Both the position numbers and the translations under genes were made by a program. The notes under the pieces were generated by a model, which saw only the letters and a list, made by a program, of their open reading frames with translations, searched no databases and was not told where the DNA came from. From contig CM046345.1 in assembly GCA_025403435.1 (NCBI GenBank), positions 186,001 through 250,000 on the forward strand: DNA of 64,000 nucleotides. The letters are read 5' to 3'. Below are positions 22,805 to 34,392 of this stretch, one piece after another. Every line of letters starts with the position of its first letter. Position 1 is the stretch's first letter. This DNA is from Artocarpus heterophyllus. Its lineage: Eukaryota > Streptophyta > Magnoliopsida > Rosales > Moraceae.

Positions 22805-25800
22805 CTATGCCCTGCCAATAGCAGATTGATTATCACAATGTATGCATATTGCAGGCACAGGTTTAGGCCATTCAGGAATATCCTCCAAGAAATGCCTTAG
22901 CCATTCAGCCTCTTCAGCACTTTTATCTAAGGCTACAAATTTAGATTCTATAGTGGATCTGGTTATTACCGTCTGCTTTGAGGACTTCCATGAAACTGTT
23001 GCGCCTCCCAAAGTGAATACATATCCACTTGTAGCTTTAGAATCCTGTATATCAAATATCCAACTTGCGTCAGAATATCCTTCAAGAACAGCAGGATCTC
23101 TTGTATAGTGTGGCCCATAATCACGAGTATATCTTAGGTACATGAGTACTCTAACAATCGCTTTCCAATGGTCATGTCTTGGATTACTCGTGAATCTACT
23201 CAAACTACTCACAGCATAGGCAATATCTGGTCTTGTGCAATTCATTAAGTACATTAAACTGCCTATCACTTTAGCATATTCTACTTGGGATATACTTTCT
23301 CCTCTATTTTTGGACAGATGTTGACTAATATCAATTGGTATTTTGGCCATGCTAGAGTCATTTTTACTAAATTTGTCAAGTATTTTGTCCACATAGTGTG
23401 ACTGGCTCAAGATGAGTCCATCAGGTGACCTTTTAAAATCACATCGATAGGTCCCATGTCTTTCATGTCAAACCTAGAGTTCAACATATCTTTGATAGAT
23501 TTGATCATCCGATCATTGCTACCCATGATCAGTATGTCATCTACATATAAACAAAGAATAACATATCCATCGTCTATTCTTTCGACATAAACACACTTAT
23601 CACACTCATTAATTTTGAAGCCATTTGACATCATAACATTGTCAAATTTCTCATGCCATTGCTTTGGTGCTTATTTAAGCCCATACAAAGACTTAACCAA
23701 TTTGTAGACTTTCTTTTCTTTTCCTGGAGCAATACAACCTTCTGGTTATTTCATATAAATTTCCTCTTTAAGGTCTCCATTAAGAAAAGCAGTATTTGCA
23801 TCCATCTGATGTACTCCAAGATTCCACAAAGCGGCAATAGCTAAAATCATTCTTATGGAGGTTATTCTTGTTACAGGAGAATAAGTAACAAAGTAATCAA
23901 GGCCTTTTTTTTGTCTATAACCTTTTATAACAAGTCTAGCCTTATACTTGTCAATTGTTCCATCTGCTTTCATTTTGCGTTTGAAAATCTACTTAGAACC
24001 TAGTTGTTTACTTCCTAGAGGAAGGTCCACTAATTCCCAAGTATGATTCTGCATGATGGAATCAATTTCACTCTTTATGGCTTCTTTCCATAAAGGACCC
24101 TCAGATGAGCTTACAACTTCTTTGAAAGTTTGTGATTCAGCCTCTAGCATGTAGGTTAGAAAGTCTGGTCCAAATGATCTTTCTGACTTTGCCCTTTTGC
24201 TTTGTCTAGGCTTTTGCTCTTCATATTTGGTTTCAACTTCTTGATGATCTTGACTATTCTCTTCAATAATCTCAAACGTTCGTTTAGATGAACTTGGACC
24301 ATCCTCTTTAGATTTACAAGGAAATACATGTTTAAAAAATAACGCATTCCTAGATTCCATTATCGTGTTCTTGTGAATCTCAGGGTTTTTAGATTCATAC
24401 ACAAGGAACCGATAAACACTATTGTTGTGGGCATAACCAATGAAGATGCAATCAACTATTTTTGGACCTATTCTCATCTTCTTGGTGTAGGTACTATTAC
24501 CTTTGCAAGACATCCCCACACTCTCAAGTATTTATAGGAAGGCTTTCTACCTTTCCATAATTCATAAGGGGTCTTGTCTTCTTTCTTCCAGGGTACCTTA
24601 TTTAAAAGGTAATTAGCCGACAAAATGCCTTCCCCCCACATGTTCTGTGGTAATCCAGAACTTATCAACATCGCATTCATCATATCCTTTTAGGTACGAG
24701 TTTTGCGTTCAGCCACACCATTTGATTGAGGTGAATAGGGTGGTGTAACCTCATGAATAATACCATGTTGTGCACAAAATTCACTAAATGGTTCAACATA
24801 TTCACCACCATGGTCACTTCTTACTATCTTAATTCTCTTATTAAGTTGGTTTTCAACTTCTTGCTTATAGAGAGTAAACTTCTCTATAACCTTATCTTTG
24901 CTCCTAATCAAATATACATAGCAATATTTTGTGCTATCATCTATGAAAGTAACAAAATATTTGTTCCCACCTCTAGTTTGAACAAACTTTAAGTCACAAA
25001 CATCGTTATCTATCAAATCAAGTGGTTCAGTATTTCTCTCAATCGTTTGGAATGAAGATCTCGTTAATTTTGCCTCTACACATATTTCACACTCATGTTT
25101 GGGATTAATATCAAATATGGGTATGTGATCCAAGTTAATTAATCTACGCAAAGTATTATATTTAACATGACCTAGTCTACCATGCCATAAATTAGAAGAC
25201 TCAAGCATATAAACGGAAGACTTTTTATTCTTATTAATGGAATTGGGCTTAACAGCCATTACATTCATTTTCCATATTCCATTTTTCACATATCCCTTTC
25301 CCACATACATTCCATGTTTAGACAAAGCTATTTTATCAGCTTCAAAAACTATCTTAAAGCCATGTGAACTCAATAGAGTTCCAGAAATGAGATTCTTCTG
25401 GATATCACGCACATACAGCACCTTTTGCAGCTTAACTTCTTTGCTTGATGTCATTTTCAGAAATACCATTCCTTGACCCTTGATATCAGATGTAGCTAAA
25501 TTGCCCATGTATAGCTTCTCTCCAGAATCTAACAACACAAGCTCTGCAAAGGCAGCTTTATCACAACAAACATGGCGTGTGGCCCCAGTGTCTAGCCACC
25601 ACTCCTTTGGGTTGGAGTCCACCATGTTGACTTCAGAGACCACAGTAGAAAGACTGATGTCTGACACTTCTTGTGTGATAGTGTCCACCACACTGGCCTC
25701 TTTCTCCTTTTTCCTCTTTGGCAGCCTACAATTTGCTGACTTGTGACCCACTTTGTCACAGTTGAAACACTTCCCTTGGAATTTCTGCTTCTTTGAAATT

Positions 25801-26608
25801 CCACCCTTAGGTCCCAGCTTAGACCCCGACTTGTTCTTCTTGTTCTTGGAGCTCTTATCATGCTCCACCACATTTGCTTTGGCAACAGACTTGCTAGAGA
25901 GCTTTTTTCTCAGATCCACGATTGTCTTCCTCAATGCAAAGTCGAACAATAAGATCTTCAATGCTCATCTCCTTACGCTTGTGCTTCAGAGAGTTCTTGA
26001 AGTCATTCCATGTAGGGGGCAACATCTCTATAATTGCAGCTACCTAGAAAGACTCACTAATTATCATTCCTTCCACATGAATTTCATGAATGAGTAATTG
26101 CAGTTTTTGAACTTGACTAATTACAGTCTTGGAATCCACCATTCTATAGTTCATGAACCGTCCAACTATGAACTTTTTAACACTAGCATCTTCTGTTTTG
26201 TATTTATGGTCCAAAGATTCTCATGCTTCTTTAGCCGTTTTCTTCAGACTATACACATTATAAAGTGCATCAGTCAAGCCATTCAGAATATAATTCTTGC
26301 ACAAGAAGTCAGAATGCTTCCATGCTTCAACAGTAAGCAAAATCTGAGCATCTGCTTCATCCTTTCTAACAGTAGGAGGATCCTCTTTTAAGAATCTCGC
26401 AAGATTCAGTGTTGTCAAATAGAACAACATCTTTTGTTGCCAAGTCTTGAAATTCAGACCACTGAATTTCTCAGGTTTCTCATTGTGGTTCACAAGAACT
26501 GAAACTGACAAAGGCTGCATCGAGGTCGAGGCATGAACCCAAGGAGACGACATCAGTGTCTCAGAAGTGCTCCTGGTTGGAACATTCTCAGGTGGAACAA
26601 CGTTCATG
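22805..26608 (-). pseudogene. Copia gag-pol, interrupted by stops and frameshifts
   Basis: Gag starts at about ATG 26608 (MVDNMNVVPPENV). The knuckle is CFNCDKVGHKSANC (25961-24690 block). Protease has WWLDTGATRHVC. Integrase has CEICVEAK, FIDDSTKYCYVY and the GVAER segment carrying the catalytic Glu. Reverse transcriptase blocks lie at 23973-23407, with LYVDDILIMGS. RNase H (23410-22805) has YSDASW and HCDNQSAI, truncated by a stop at 22805. Stops or frame changes lie near 26220, 25965, 24687, 24500, 23980, 23740 and 23640. Confidence 0.88.
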
Positions 26609-26825
26609 TTATCAACCATTTTAAAAAATACCAGAATCCAAGTATTAGAATTTATACCCAAGATAAATTCACTTTTTTAAATATTATATACATTAACCAA
26701 TAATATATATAAATAAACAAAAAAAAGAAGTTAGAATAGTAAAATCAAAACAGAAGTCAAAAATTTCCTTCCAAATCTAATGAACCTATTCGTCGTCAAA
26801 CGGAAGCTCGAATCTGTTTTAAGAT

Positions 26826-27588
26826 TGTTAGAAATATATAGAGATAAACAACAAACAGGTGCAATATAAAGTAAACAGAAACAAGATAAGGAATATTATT
26901 ATGAAATTAGGAATAAAACATTACAATAGAATTCTCAACCTTTAAACCGAATTGGAACAAATTGATAGTCGAGGCACATGTAGCTCACACTTTTCTTAAA
27001 ACAGATTCGTCCCTTCTAGTTGTGCACGAGGATTCGATGGACGTCTGTCTCTCAGGATACAACGACAACAGACGATGGTCTATGCACACTCGAACACCAC
27101 CTCTGGCGAACTTGAACAGCGTCTTCCTCTATCACCAAAAAATGACTACTCACCAAAACCGACTCAAAAAGAAAGACTCGAGAAGAAGAGAACAAAAACT
27201 CAAAAACAAGAAAAAACTATGTGTTATTTTTGTGTGCAATTTTTTGTGTGTCTAGATGTGGAGAAAGCCACTAATACTTATACAGGTCAAGGGATATCAA
27301 ACTTTTGTGCCTAACCAACGTGGGACTTTCCTAGTACTTATACATGTTAGGTGATGTCAAGTTTTAATGCCTGATCGATGTGGGACTCCATATTTAGACC
27401 TTTTTTCCAACAAATTCAATTTCTCATTCACCCGATTACCATTTTGAGCATTTAAATATATGATTTTGATCTTTTCGCGATGGAGAACACAAATCCGCCA
27501 AGACCTATCACTTTTATAAAGTGGGTCCCACTCAAAATTATGCCTCAAAATGGCTCCTCAAAATGGTTATTAACCATTTTTGCTAACA
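26826..27588 (-). repeat. 5' LTR of the copia element, 763 bp form
   Basis: TG...CA bounded. It lacks the 270-bp segment of its partner; the join reads GTCTGTCTCTCAGGATACAA. Confidence 0.9.
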
Positions 27589-27593
27589 TGCCA

Positions 27594-28667
27594 TGGTGTC
27601 CCTCCTCACTTAGCCTTGGCACTACCCCACCTCCCCCTCTCATGGGCTTGAGTCCTAGAGGAGGCTCCAGGCTTGGGCCTGAAGGGGGAGGGGGCAACGC
27701 CACACCCCTACTCAAAAGAAATTTGAAGAATAGTAGTGTGAAAAAAAAAAAAAACTAGCAGACAAAAGGGGGTCACACCCCTCCCTTGTATTTTCATAGA
27801 GAAAGAAATACACTCACATATAAATTTAAAAAATAGGGTTTTCAAGTTTTATATATTATAATAAAAATAAGAAAAATACAAAAGACATTAATTGTAATCT
27901 CAACTTTTATATTAACTTATTAATTGTCATGTTTTTATTTGCAAGTGTTTAAAAAATTTCTACATTAATATAATATCAATGAATTAATAACAAATCAAAA
28001 GTTAATATAATAGTTGGCATTAGAATTAATATTCAAACTCTAATCAATGGCATAACCCATGGCATTAGAATTAATATTCAAACTTTAATCAATCAAACTA
28101 TAATTTTCAAGTTTTTTTCTTACATAATTACAAAAAATATTAAGATTTATGTAAAATCATATCTACACCCTTGATTTTCTTGAAATCCTAAAAAAAAAAA
28201 AATACAAGCAACTAACCACTAGATATATCACTGACCACCCCCACCTTGGACCCATCTCTGCAAATGTCAGCGATCCTTCATCTCCGTAAACCCACACTCT
28301 ATGAGCCACCTTATCTTCACCATGAGTCATGAGGGGGGCAGGGTCAAAACCCACAGAGGCAGAAGGGGGTAGAAGTGTTGCAACTCCTTCTACTTGGGTT
28401 GCAAATCAATGGCATAACCCACGGCTGGTGAGAAATCACAATCCATGGGTCACGATCTTCAAGACCTCTAAGTCAATATCGATGAAAGCACAATCTGTGA
28501 GCTCTAGTCATGATCAACGAAGTCACGACCTAAGTAGTCGATCGCTATGTCCTCTAGTCAAGATTGATGGAATTGTGACCCACGTGGTTGCGACCTTTGC
28601 TGCAACCTCATGTGATCGTTACCGCCATCGAGATTGCAACAAAACTCCTCTTATTGTCGCGAGTGGG
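27594..28667. other. Host sequence between the copia and gypsy elements
   Basis: GC-rich at 27600-27720 and AT-rich at 27780-28190. A 31-bp unit (GGCATTAGAATTAATATTCA and following bases) occurs twice, near 28017 and 28061, and AATCAATGGCATAACCCAYG occurs near 28041 and 28405. No gene recognised. Confidence 0.35.
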
Positions 28668-30713
28668 TGTAACACCCTGATTTTTAATTCAGTATAATTA
28701 ATGTGAAAATGGTGAATTAGTGTGCCATAATGTAAGTCTGAACTTAATTTAACTATTTTGTAATATGTCCAAATTAGTATTACTGTTAGTTATTTTTAAT
28801 CACTCTTTATTATTTTAATTGTTTTAACTGTTATTTTGAATTTTTGGAATAAAATAATTTGCCAAATGCCTGATATATCCTTCTTTGAAAACCATGTGCT
28901 GAGGACATGGTTTTATCTGAGGAAAACTACTCCTCCTTCCTTTATTTACTTCCTCTCCTTTTCCTTCCCTCACTCACTCTCTCAGCACTCTCTCTCTCAG
29001 TTCTCCCTTTTTCTCTCTTGTTCCCTCTCACATTCTCTCTTTCTCTCTCCTTTTGATTTCAAAAATTGAGTAAAAGCTCTCGATCTCCAGCAATATTCGA
29101 AGCTTGGAAACAAGGCTTGGCCTCCACAAACTCAGATTCAAGCTCAAATTTCAAGGTTAGTTTGACTTTTTTCAAATTTCAAACTTTTTCTCCAAACTTT
29201 TTAATTTCTTCAAAATGTTATAATCCGTGTTTGTTGAGCTTTGGAAACCTTAAATCTAGGTTAGTAGAACATAAACGCTCACAAATTTGAGCTTGATTTG
29301 GGTGAAATCAAGCTTGATCAACTTTTTCCCTTTTTCTCAATTTTTGGATTTATTTGAAACTTTCTATGTAAATTTTGTTTAAAATTGTTTAAATCTATTC
29401 TATTATGTTTTTCTATCTTTTATCAACATTACCCATGCTTGAGAATTGAGAAAATAGGTTTAGATTGAGATTTTGATCTTGGGAAGGTTGAGACTCGACA
29501 TCTCAGGTTCCCTAATTTTTCTAGTTCGGCAAGCCGATCTTGAATATCGACAAGCTGGACTCATGAGTTCGGCATGCCAGATTCATATCATCAGCAGGCG
29601 AACTTGGGAAAGTTCAGTAGGCCGAATCTACATGACCGATAGGCCGAACTGTGTAGTTTGACAGGTCGGACCAAGGAATTCAGTAGGTCAACCGGCCACA
29701 AGAAAAATGGTTGTTTTTCACCCATTTTCATTATTTTATACCCATATTGAGAAATTTAAACTTTATAATATGATTTTACGGACTTAAATGGCACACTAGG
29801 ATACTATGAGATAGCTTAATAGTGTAGAATATCTTAAGCTAGATATTGATGAACTTAGTTTACATTTAAGGTCGTTCGTGGTTTCGTGGAGCTAACATAT
29901 AGTGGTCGGGACTGTAGTGCTAGGTCATGATGCAGGATATCAAGGTAGGACTTCTACCCCTTCTTTGGTAGTCAGGTTTTAAATAGTTTTGGCCTTAAGA
30001 TTCTTTCAAAATGTTTTCAATAAATGATAAAATGTTTTAAATATTTTCAAAGAGGGCCTTGGCCACAAAAAGACTTGTCACCAAATGATTTCTTTCAAAT
30101 TGATTTTTAAGGAATGATAAAAAAATGAATTTCTTAGTATTTTTCATTTCTTGTCTAAGAATGAATGTTCATAATGAATGTAATTGAGAATATTCGGTAA
30201 CATAGGATTTAAATAATAATAAATACGTATAAGGGCATGATGCCATAATCAAAGATCGGGTCATGTAAAGTGTGACCTTGGAAGCAGGTCTCGAAACCCA
30301 GCTGGGCCCGTATGATGGTGACTTATATGGTTTGCCCGAGAAAGACAATAAGATTCTTTCTAAACAAGCAAAGAACCGTTTTGGTAAGAACGATTTAAAT
30401 GAATTGTTTGTTCATTTATTTATCAAATTCTGTTGTCTAATACTTTTCTGAATGTGAAATTTTATATTCAAATTAATGTTTTCTAACCTAGTCCTATTGA
30501 ACCTTCTGCTCACCTTTTCTTTATCTGTTTTAAAACCCTTCCCCTAGGTGGATTGTAGCTTAGAACAGATTGGACGGCAACAAGGCAAACATGTGAGTTG
30601 TAGGAATTCTGTTTAGGTTATTTTTTTTATTTAAATCAAGGCATGTATTATTTAAACTTTTATATCTCATATTCGACTGTGATTGTAATATTTTATTAAC
30701 GCTACCATGTGTG
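28668..30713 (+). repeat. Left LTR of the outer gypsy (3' end missing)
   Basis: Alignable with 48419-50125 plus 59193 to about 59529. It has a pyrimidine-rich CT tract at 28970-29055 and a dyad array at 29525-29692. The last ~224 bp present in the right copy (59530-59753) are absent: the copia LTR starts directly after CATGTGTG. Confidence 0.88.
29525..29692 (+). promoter_or_regulatory. 22-bp-period dyad array (outer gypsy LTR)
   Basis: Eight imperfect copies of TTCGGCNNGCCGAA start at 29525, 29546, 29568, 29590, 29613, 29635, 29657 and 29679, steps of 21-23 bp. The right LTR carries the same array, more decayed, at about 49276-49423. Confidence 0.7.
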
Positions 30714-32148
30714 TGTTAGACATATATGCCCTAAGGAGTAAAAATATAATAAGTATTTAGAGACATTTTTATCAATAATGAATTTATTTATTTTTTATAT
30801 ACCAAATCTTGTCCTCTTTACGTTCATATTTGTTGAATGTATGTTAAGCAAACAATAGTCTGAGACTGTCGGTCTAAACCTTAAGAATTGGGCATATGAT
30901 GGACAGATTATGCGAAAGACATGATTTTTAAGGCGATGGTCTAAATCATAAGATCCGCAATCGAGGGAATAAAGTTGGGCGCTTTATTCATGCAAAGATT
31001 GTTATGTTGTCTATATCCCTTTTGAAAGATGGTTTGTCTTGACCATCGGAGGTGGACTCCGTTAATAGAAACATTGACACATTGTCATAGGTGACGATGT
31101 GTTGGATCGAGACATAAAGTGAATTGATTTGGATTAATAATTCTGTCTCGGTAAATCGATTCACTTTAGATAATCATTTGTGTTGTATCTTAATCCTGAG
31201 ATGAATAGTGGTCCCGTTGTCTTGGCTTGTGTCTTTTGATGTACCAAAGGGTGACACCCACATCTTAATAGTGGCATGCATACCGGTAAGCTAGAGGCAT
31301 GATTCTTGATGGCGTAGACCTGTTATTCATAGATATGGAATCCATAGCTCCTCTTTAGGAGTAATAATATCCTCTTATATGCGTTATTCTGTAGTTGAAA
31401 AACTAGAGCGCTCAACCATTTGGATACATAAGTGTAACCAAATGGTATATTGTTTTTGGATAGTAAGTTTTCTGATAGTGAGATAATGGAGCGTAAGATA
31501 AAAATAATCGGGAAGGTAAGACAGAACTTGTCCTTAAGCCGATTATGGATTATCATATAGGGATACGATACACTATGATATGTCATGGAGACTTAGCTAT
31601 ATGAGCTTCGTAATTTTATATAGTTTGAGAGTACAGCTCCAAGCTTTTAGTAGAGTAGCATTGGAGTTGATAATTATGAAACATATATATGGCATTTTAG
31701 GTTTCATAATTATCAGAAGCTTGATCTATATAGGTCTATTTGGTCCCCTTTGCTAGCTCACAACATCCTGTAATGACACGGCGTGTTTTTTCAATAATTG
31801 ATGACTTATGTCAGATTTATCAGATTGGTTAAAATTTGGAAGAATCAAATAATTCATGTCTGTTTATCGGTTGAATTAATTTTGTGATAAAATTGATTCA
31901 AGATAAACCTGTTGAATTATTGGGATCGGATAATTCTTGTCTGTTTATCGGTTGATTTAATTTTAGATAAATTAGATCAAGATAAACTTGTAGAATTATT
32001 GGGAATTGATTTATTTTCTTAGAGATTATCTAGATAAAGTTGTTTTGATCAAATAACTTCTCTATTGGGTTATTTGAATTAAAACTGAGACTTTATTCTA
32101 TAGAATCTCGGTGGAAAATAAAAGATTCGTGAGATTTTTATTCGACAG

Positions 32149-32226
32149 TTCGGCCTGCCTATGGACGTGTTCGGTCTGCCGATACGGCTTGTTCGGCCTG
32201 CCGATCAGGTGGTTCAGCCTGTCGAT
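32149..32226 (+). promoter_or_regulatory. Dyad array upstream of the copia TATA box
   Basis: Units start at 32149, 32170, 32192 and 32213 (steps 21, 22, 21), e.g. TTCGGCCTGCCGAT. LTR2 keeps the same spacing at 38799, 38820, 38842 and 38863; LTR3 keeps three units at 44331, 44352 and 44373. They lie 120-200 bp before the TATA box. Confidence 0.7.
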
Positions 32227-32344
32227 CAGCGAAGGATAAGATCACGCGTTTTCACGCGGATCTTATTAGATATTGATCCGAACTTGATTTTGTTTCAATT
32301 TTTTGAGACCTAATCTGATAAGGACTGACTCCAGGACCAATCTC

Positions 32345-32352
32345 TATATAAA
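32345..32352 (+). promoter_or_regulatory. Putative copia LTR TATA box
   Basis: CTCTATATAAAGGGAG context. LTR3 keeps CTCTATAAATAGGGAG; LTR2 has the degraded CTCTATTAATAGGGAG. Confidence 0.6.
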
Positions 32353-32745
32353 GGGAGTAATTCTTAAGAGTTGCTTAGATCAATTGAGAGATTAATAGTG
32401 ATACTCTACTAATGAGAATCTGAAAACTCCTTGAGAGCTTTTGTTCACAAATCACGAACACTTGATTTGGGTTCTCTCGATTAGTTGAAAGGAGAGTCAT
32501 CTAGTGGAAGAGCTATACGTGTGAGCCCATACTCACTCTAGTCGTGGATAGAGAATAGCAAAGAAGACCAATTGGTTGAGGCTCTTTTGGAACGTTACTT
32601 CTCTTCACGTTTTGCGAGAGTTCTTCGGCACACAAAGGTTAGTAAGATCTGGTTATTTATGCATATAGTATGTCAAACTTGTGTTTTGAAAAATACTCTA
32701 ATGTAAAATTTTTTAAAATTCCACTGCGCACTCTTTTCTATCAAT

Positions 32746-32762
32746 TGGTATCAGAGCCATGG
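32746..32762 (+). other. Copia primer binding site
   Basis: TGGTATCAGAGCCATGG starts two bases after LTR1 and is complementary to the 3' end of initiator tRNA-Met, here with a longer match than the usual 12 bases. Confidence 0.9.
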
Positions 32763-33260
32763 TTTTTTACATAAATTTACGACTTTGTGATCATGTTATA
32801 TGTATAAATTTTGTGATCATAATCTCTCTTATGCTTGGATTTAATTTTATAGAGAGTTGGCACTCTAGGTTTTTATATATTATATATGTTGTCATGGATT
32901 ATATGGTGAATGTTCATTAATTAATTATGGTTGATTAAATCATTATTTAATTAATTATTAATTAATTAATTTATGCCGGTTATGGTTCCATAAAGGTTAT
33001 AATGTGTATCTAGGTTTTTCATGTAATTAGATGGCGGACTATCATCTCCGTCTAGGAATTGTTATTTAATTTTAAATTTGTAAGAATTTTGTAATTAAAT
33101 AATTTTTTAAAGAAGACAGATCTAGAATGCGGATCTAAAAGATGGATTATGGCGTTCCCATGTATTTTTTGAGTCTTTAATTTTATGTTTTTGAATTATT
33201 GAAAATAAAATTGATGAATTGTATTAAAAATTGTATTTTCTGAAATGGAGATTCTGGTCG

Positions 33261-33466
33261 GTCGGCATGCCGAACCTCACAGTTCGGTAGGCCGATGGTC
33301 GCAGATCAACAAGCCAGACTTCCAGTTTGGTAGGCCGTTAGTGGGGCAGAAATCAGATGGCTTTGGCGGCAGGCTGAACTTTCAAAAGTCGGTAGGCTCA
33401 TCTTCGCTGGTCGGTAGGCCGATGAAGCATGACCAGCAAGCCGATCACCCAGATCGGCCTGCCGAC
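33261..33466 (+). promoter_or_regulatory. Second dyad array, in the copia leader
   Basis: Between the PBS and gag, nine recognisable TTCGGCNNGCCGAA-like units start at 33261, 33283, 33305, 33326, 33365, 33388, 33410, 33432 and 33453. Steps are 21-23 bp apart from one gap of 39 bp that would fit a decayed unit. Confidence 0.65.
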
Positions 33467-34392
33467 TGAGAGTTTGAAAATTTTCGAAAAAGGTGTAGTT
33501 TTTTCGATGCAGTTTTAATTTTATTTTTGGGACAATTCTAAGAAACAATAAATTTGGATATGACCGGAAATATGAAGTGTTCAATTCATACGGGATTGAA
33601 GACTTGAAGACGGAATTACATGAAGAATGATACAGCTTGAGGATTCAAGGATGAAGAATTAATAATATGTCTCGATTATTCTCTTGTAATCTTAGTTTTC
33701 TATTCTCTAGGGTGGAGCCATAATATTACGGTTATATATTATTTTCCTTGTAGCTTTGCTTGATTGCTTTGCTTGTCTGCATTATAATATGATTTGCCAT
33801 GTATATTGATAACATATCATATAGAATAGGAAGTGCCGCTCATATTACAAATTGTTCATGCATATTCTTAAAATAAAAGCTTGATTTCAAAAAGATTGAG
33901 TGGGAGAAGGTTCTCGAAGAGAGAACCTAAGGCCTCCATCATTGGTCCATAGGCAGAACATGGTGGTCCCGACCCCTAGGAAGGGATTTCTATCATGTAT
34001 CAGATTGGATCTCTAAGAGGATAAGATATTTTAGCATCATTTATAATTGCACATCCCTAGGTGCTGATTATAAATCATGGATAAAATATTGAAACGATAG
34101 TTATACACTCACATTAATTTTATTATTAACCTCTCATAGGAGTTGTGTTAATAAAATTAATGGCCAAGAAACGATTATTAATATATGTTGGATCATACGG
34201 GTCCTGGATGGTGCATATTAATCAGGAGGGGATTCGTGTTTTTGATTGAATTTGGCACGACTCCCCTAGGAGCTTGTTGAATTCTAAGTTGGGAATTATC
34301 ATTGTAAGGTTGTGATATTTTCAAGGTTTTGACACATAAATACATTTATATGATTTTTACATGATTGTGTTATCTTACTAAATTATTATTAT

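Larger units (their letters stand above)
20984..27588 (-). mobile_element. Ty1/copia retrotransposon, full length, 6.6 kb
   Basis: Flanked by a perfect 5-bp duplication TGCCA (20979-20983 and 27589-27593). LTRs begin TGTTAGAAAT and end CTAACA. The order on the minus strand is gag, zinc knuckle, protease, integrase, reverse transcriptase, RNase H; integrase before RT defines copia. A purine tract (ATGTGGGGGTT on the minus strand, 22017-22027) abuts the 3' LTR. I could not see the usual TGGTATCAGAGC primer site next to the 5' LTR. Stops and frameshifts interrupt pol. Confidence 0.93.
30714..32743 (+). repeat. Copia LTR1 (2030 bp)
   Basis: Begins TGTTAGACAT and ends TTTCTATCA, just before the primer site. 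It contains a four-unit dyad array at 32149-32226 and a TATA box at 32345. Confidence 0.9.

Noticed and set aside
29525..29692. CRISPR-like array of short repeats with spacers
   Set aside because: The unit-plus-spacer pattern superficially fits, but the repeats are 14-bp imperfect dyads with ~8-bp spacers in LTRs of a plant genome; no cas genes.
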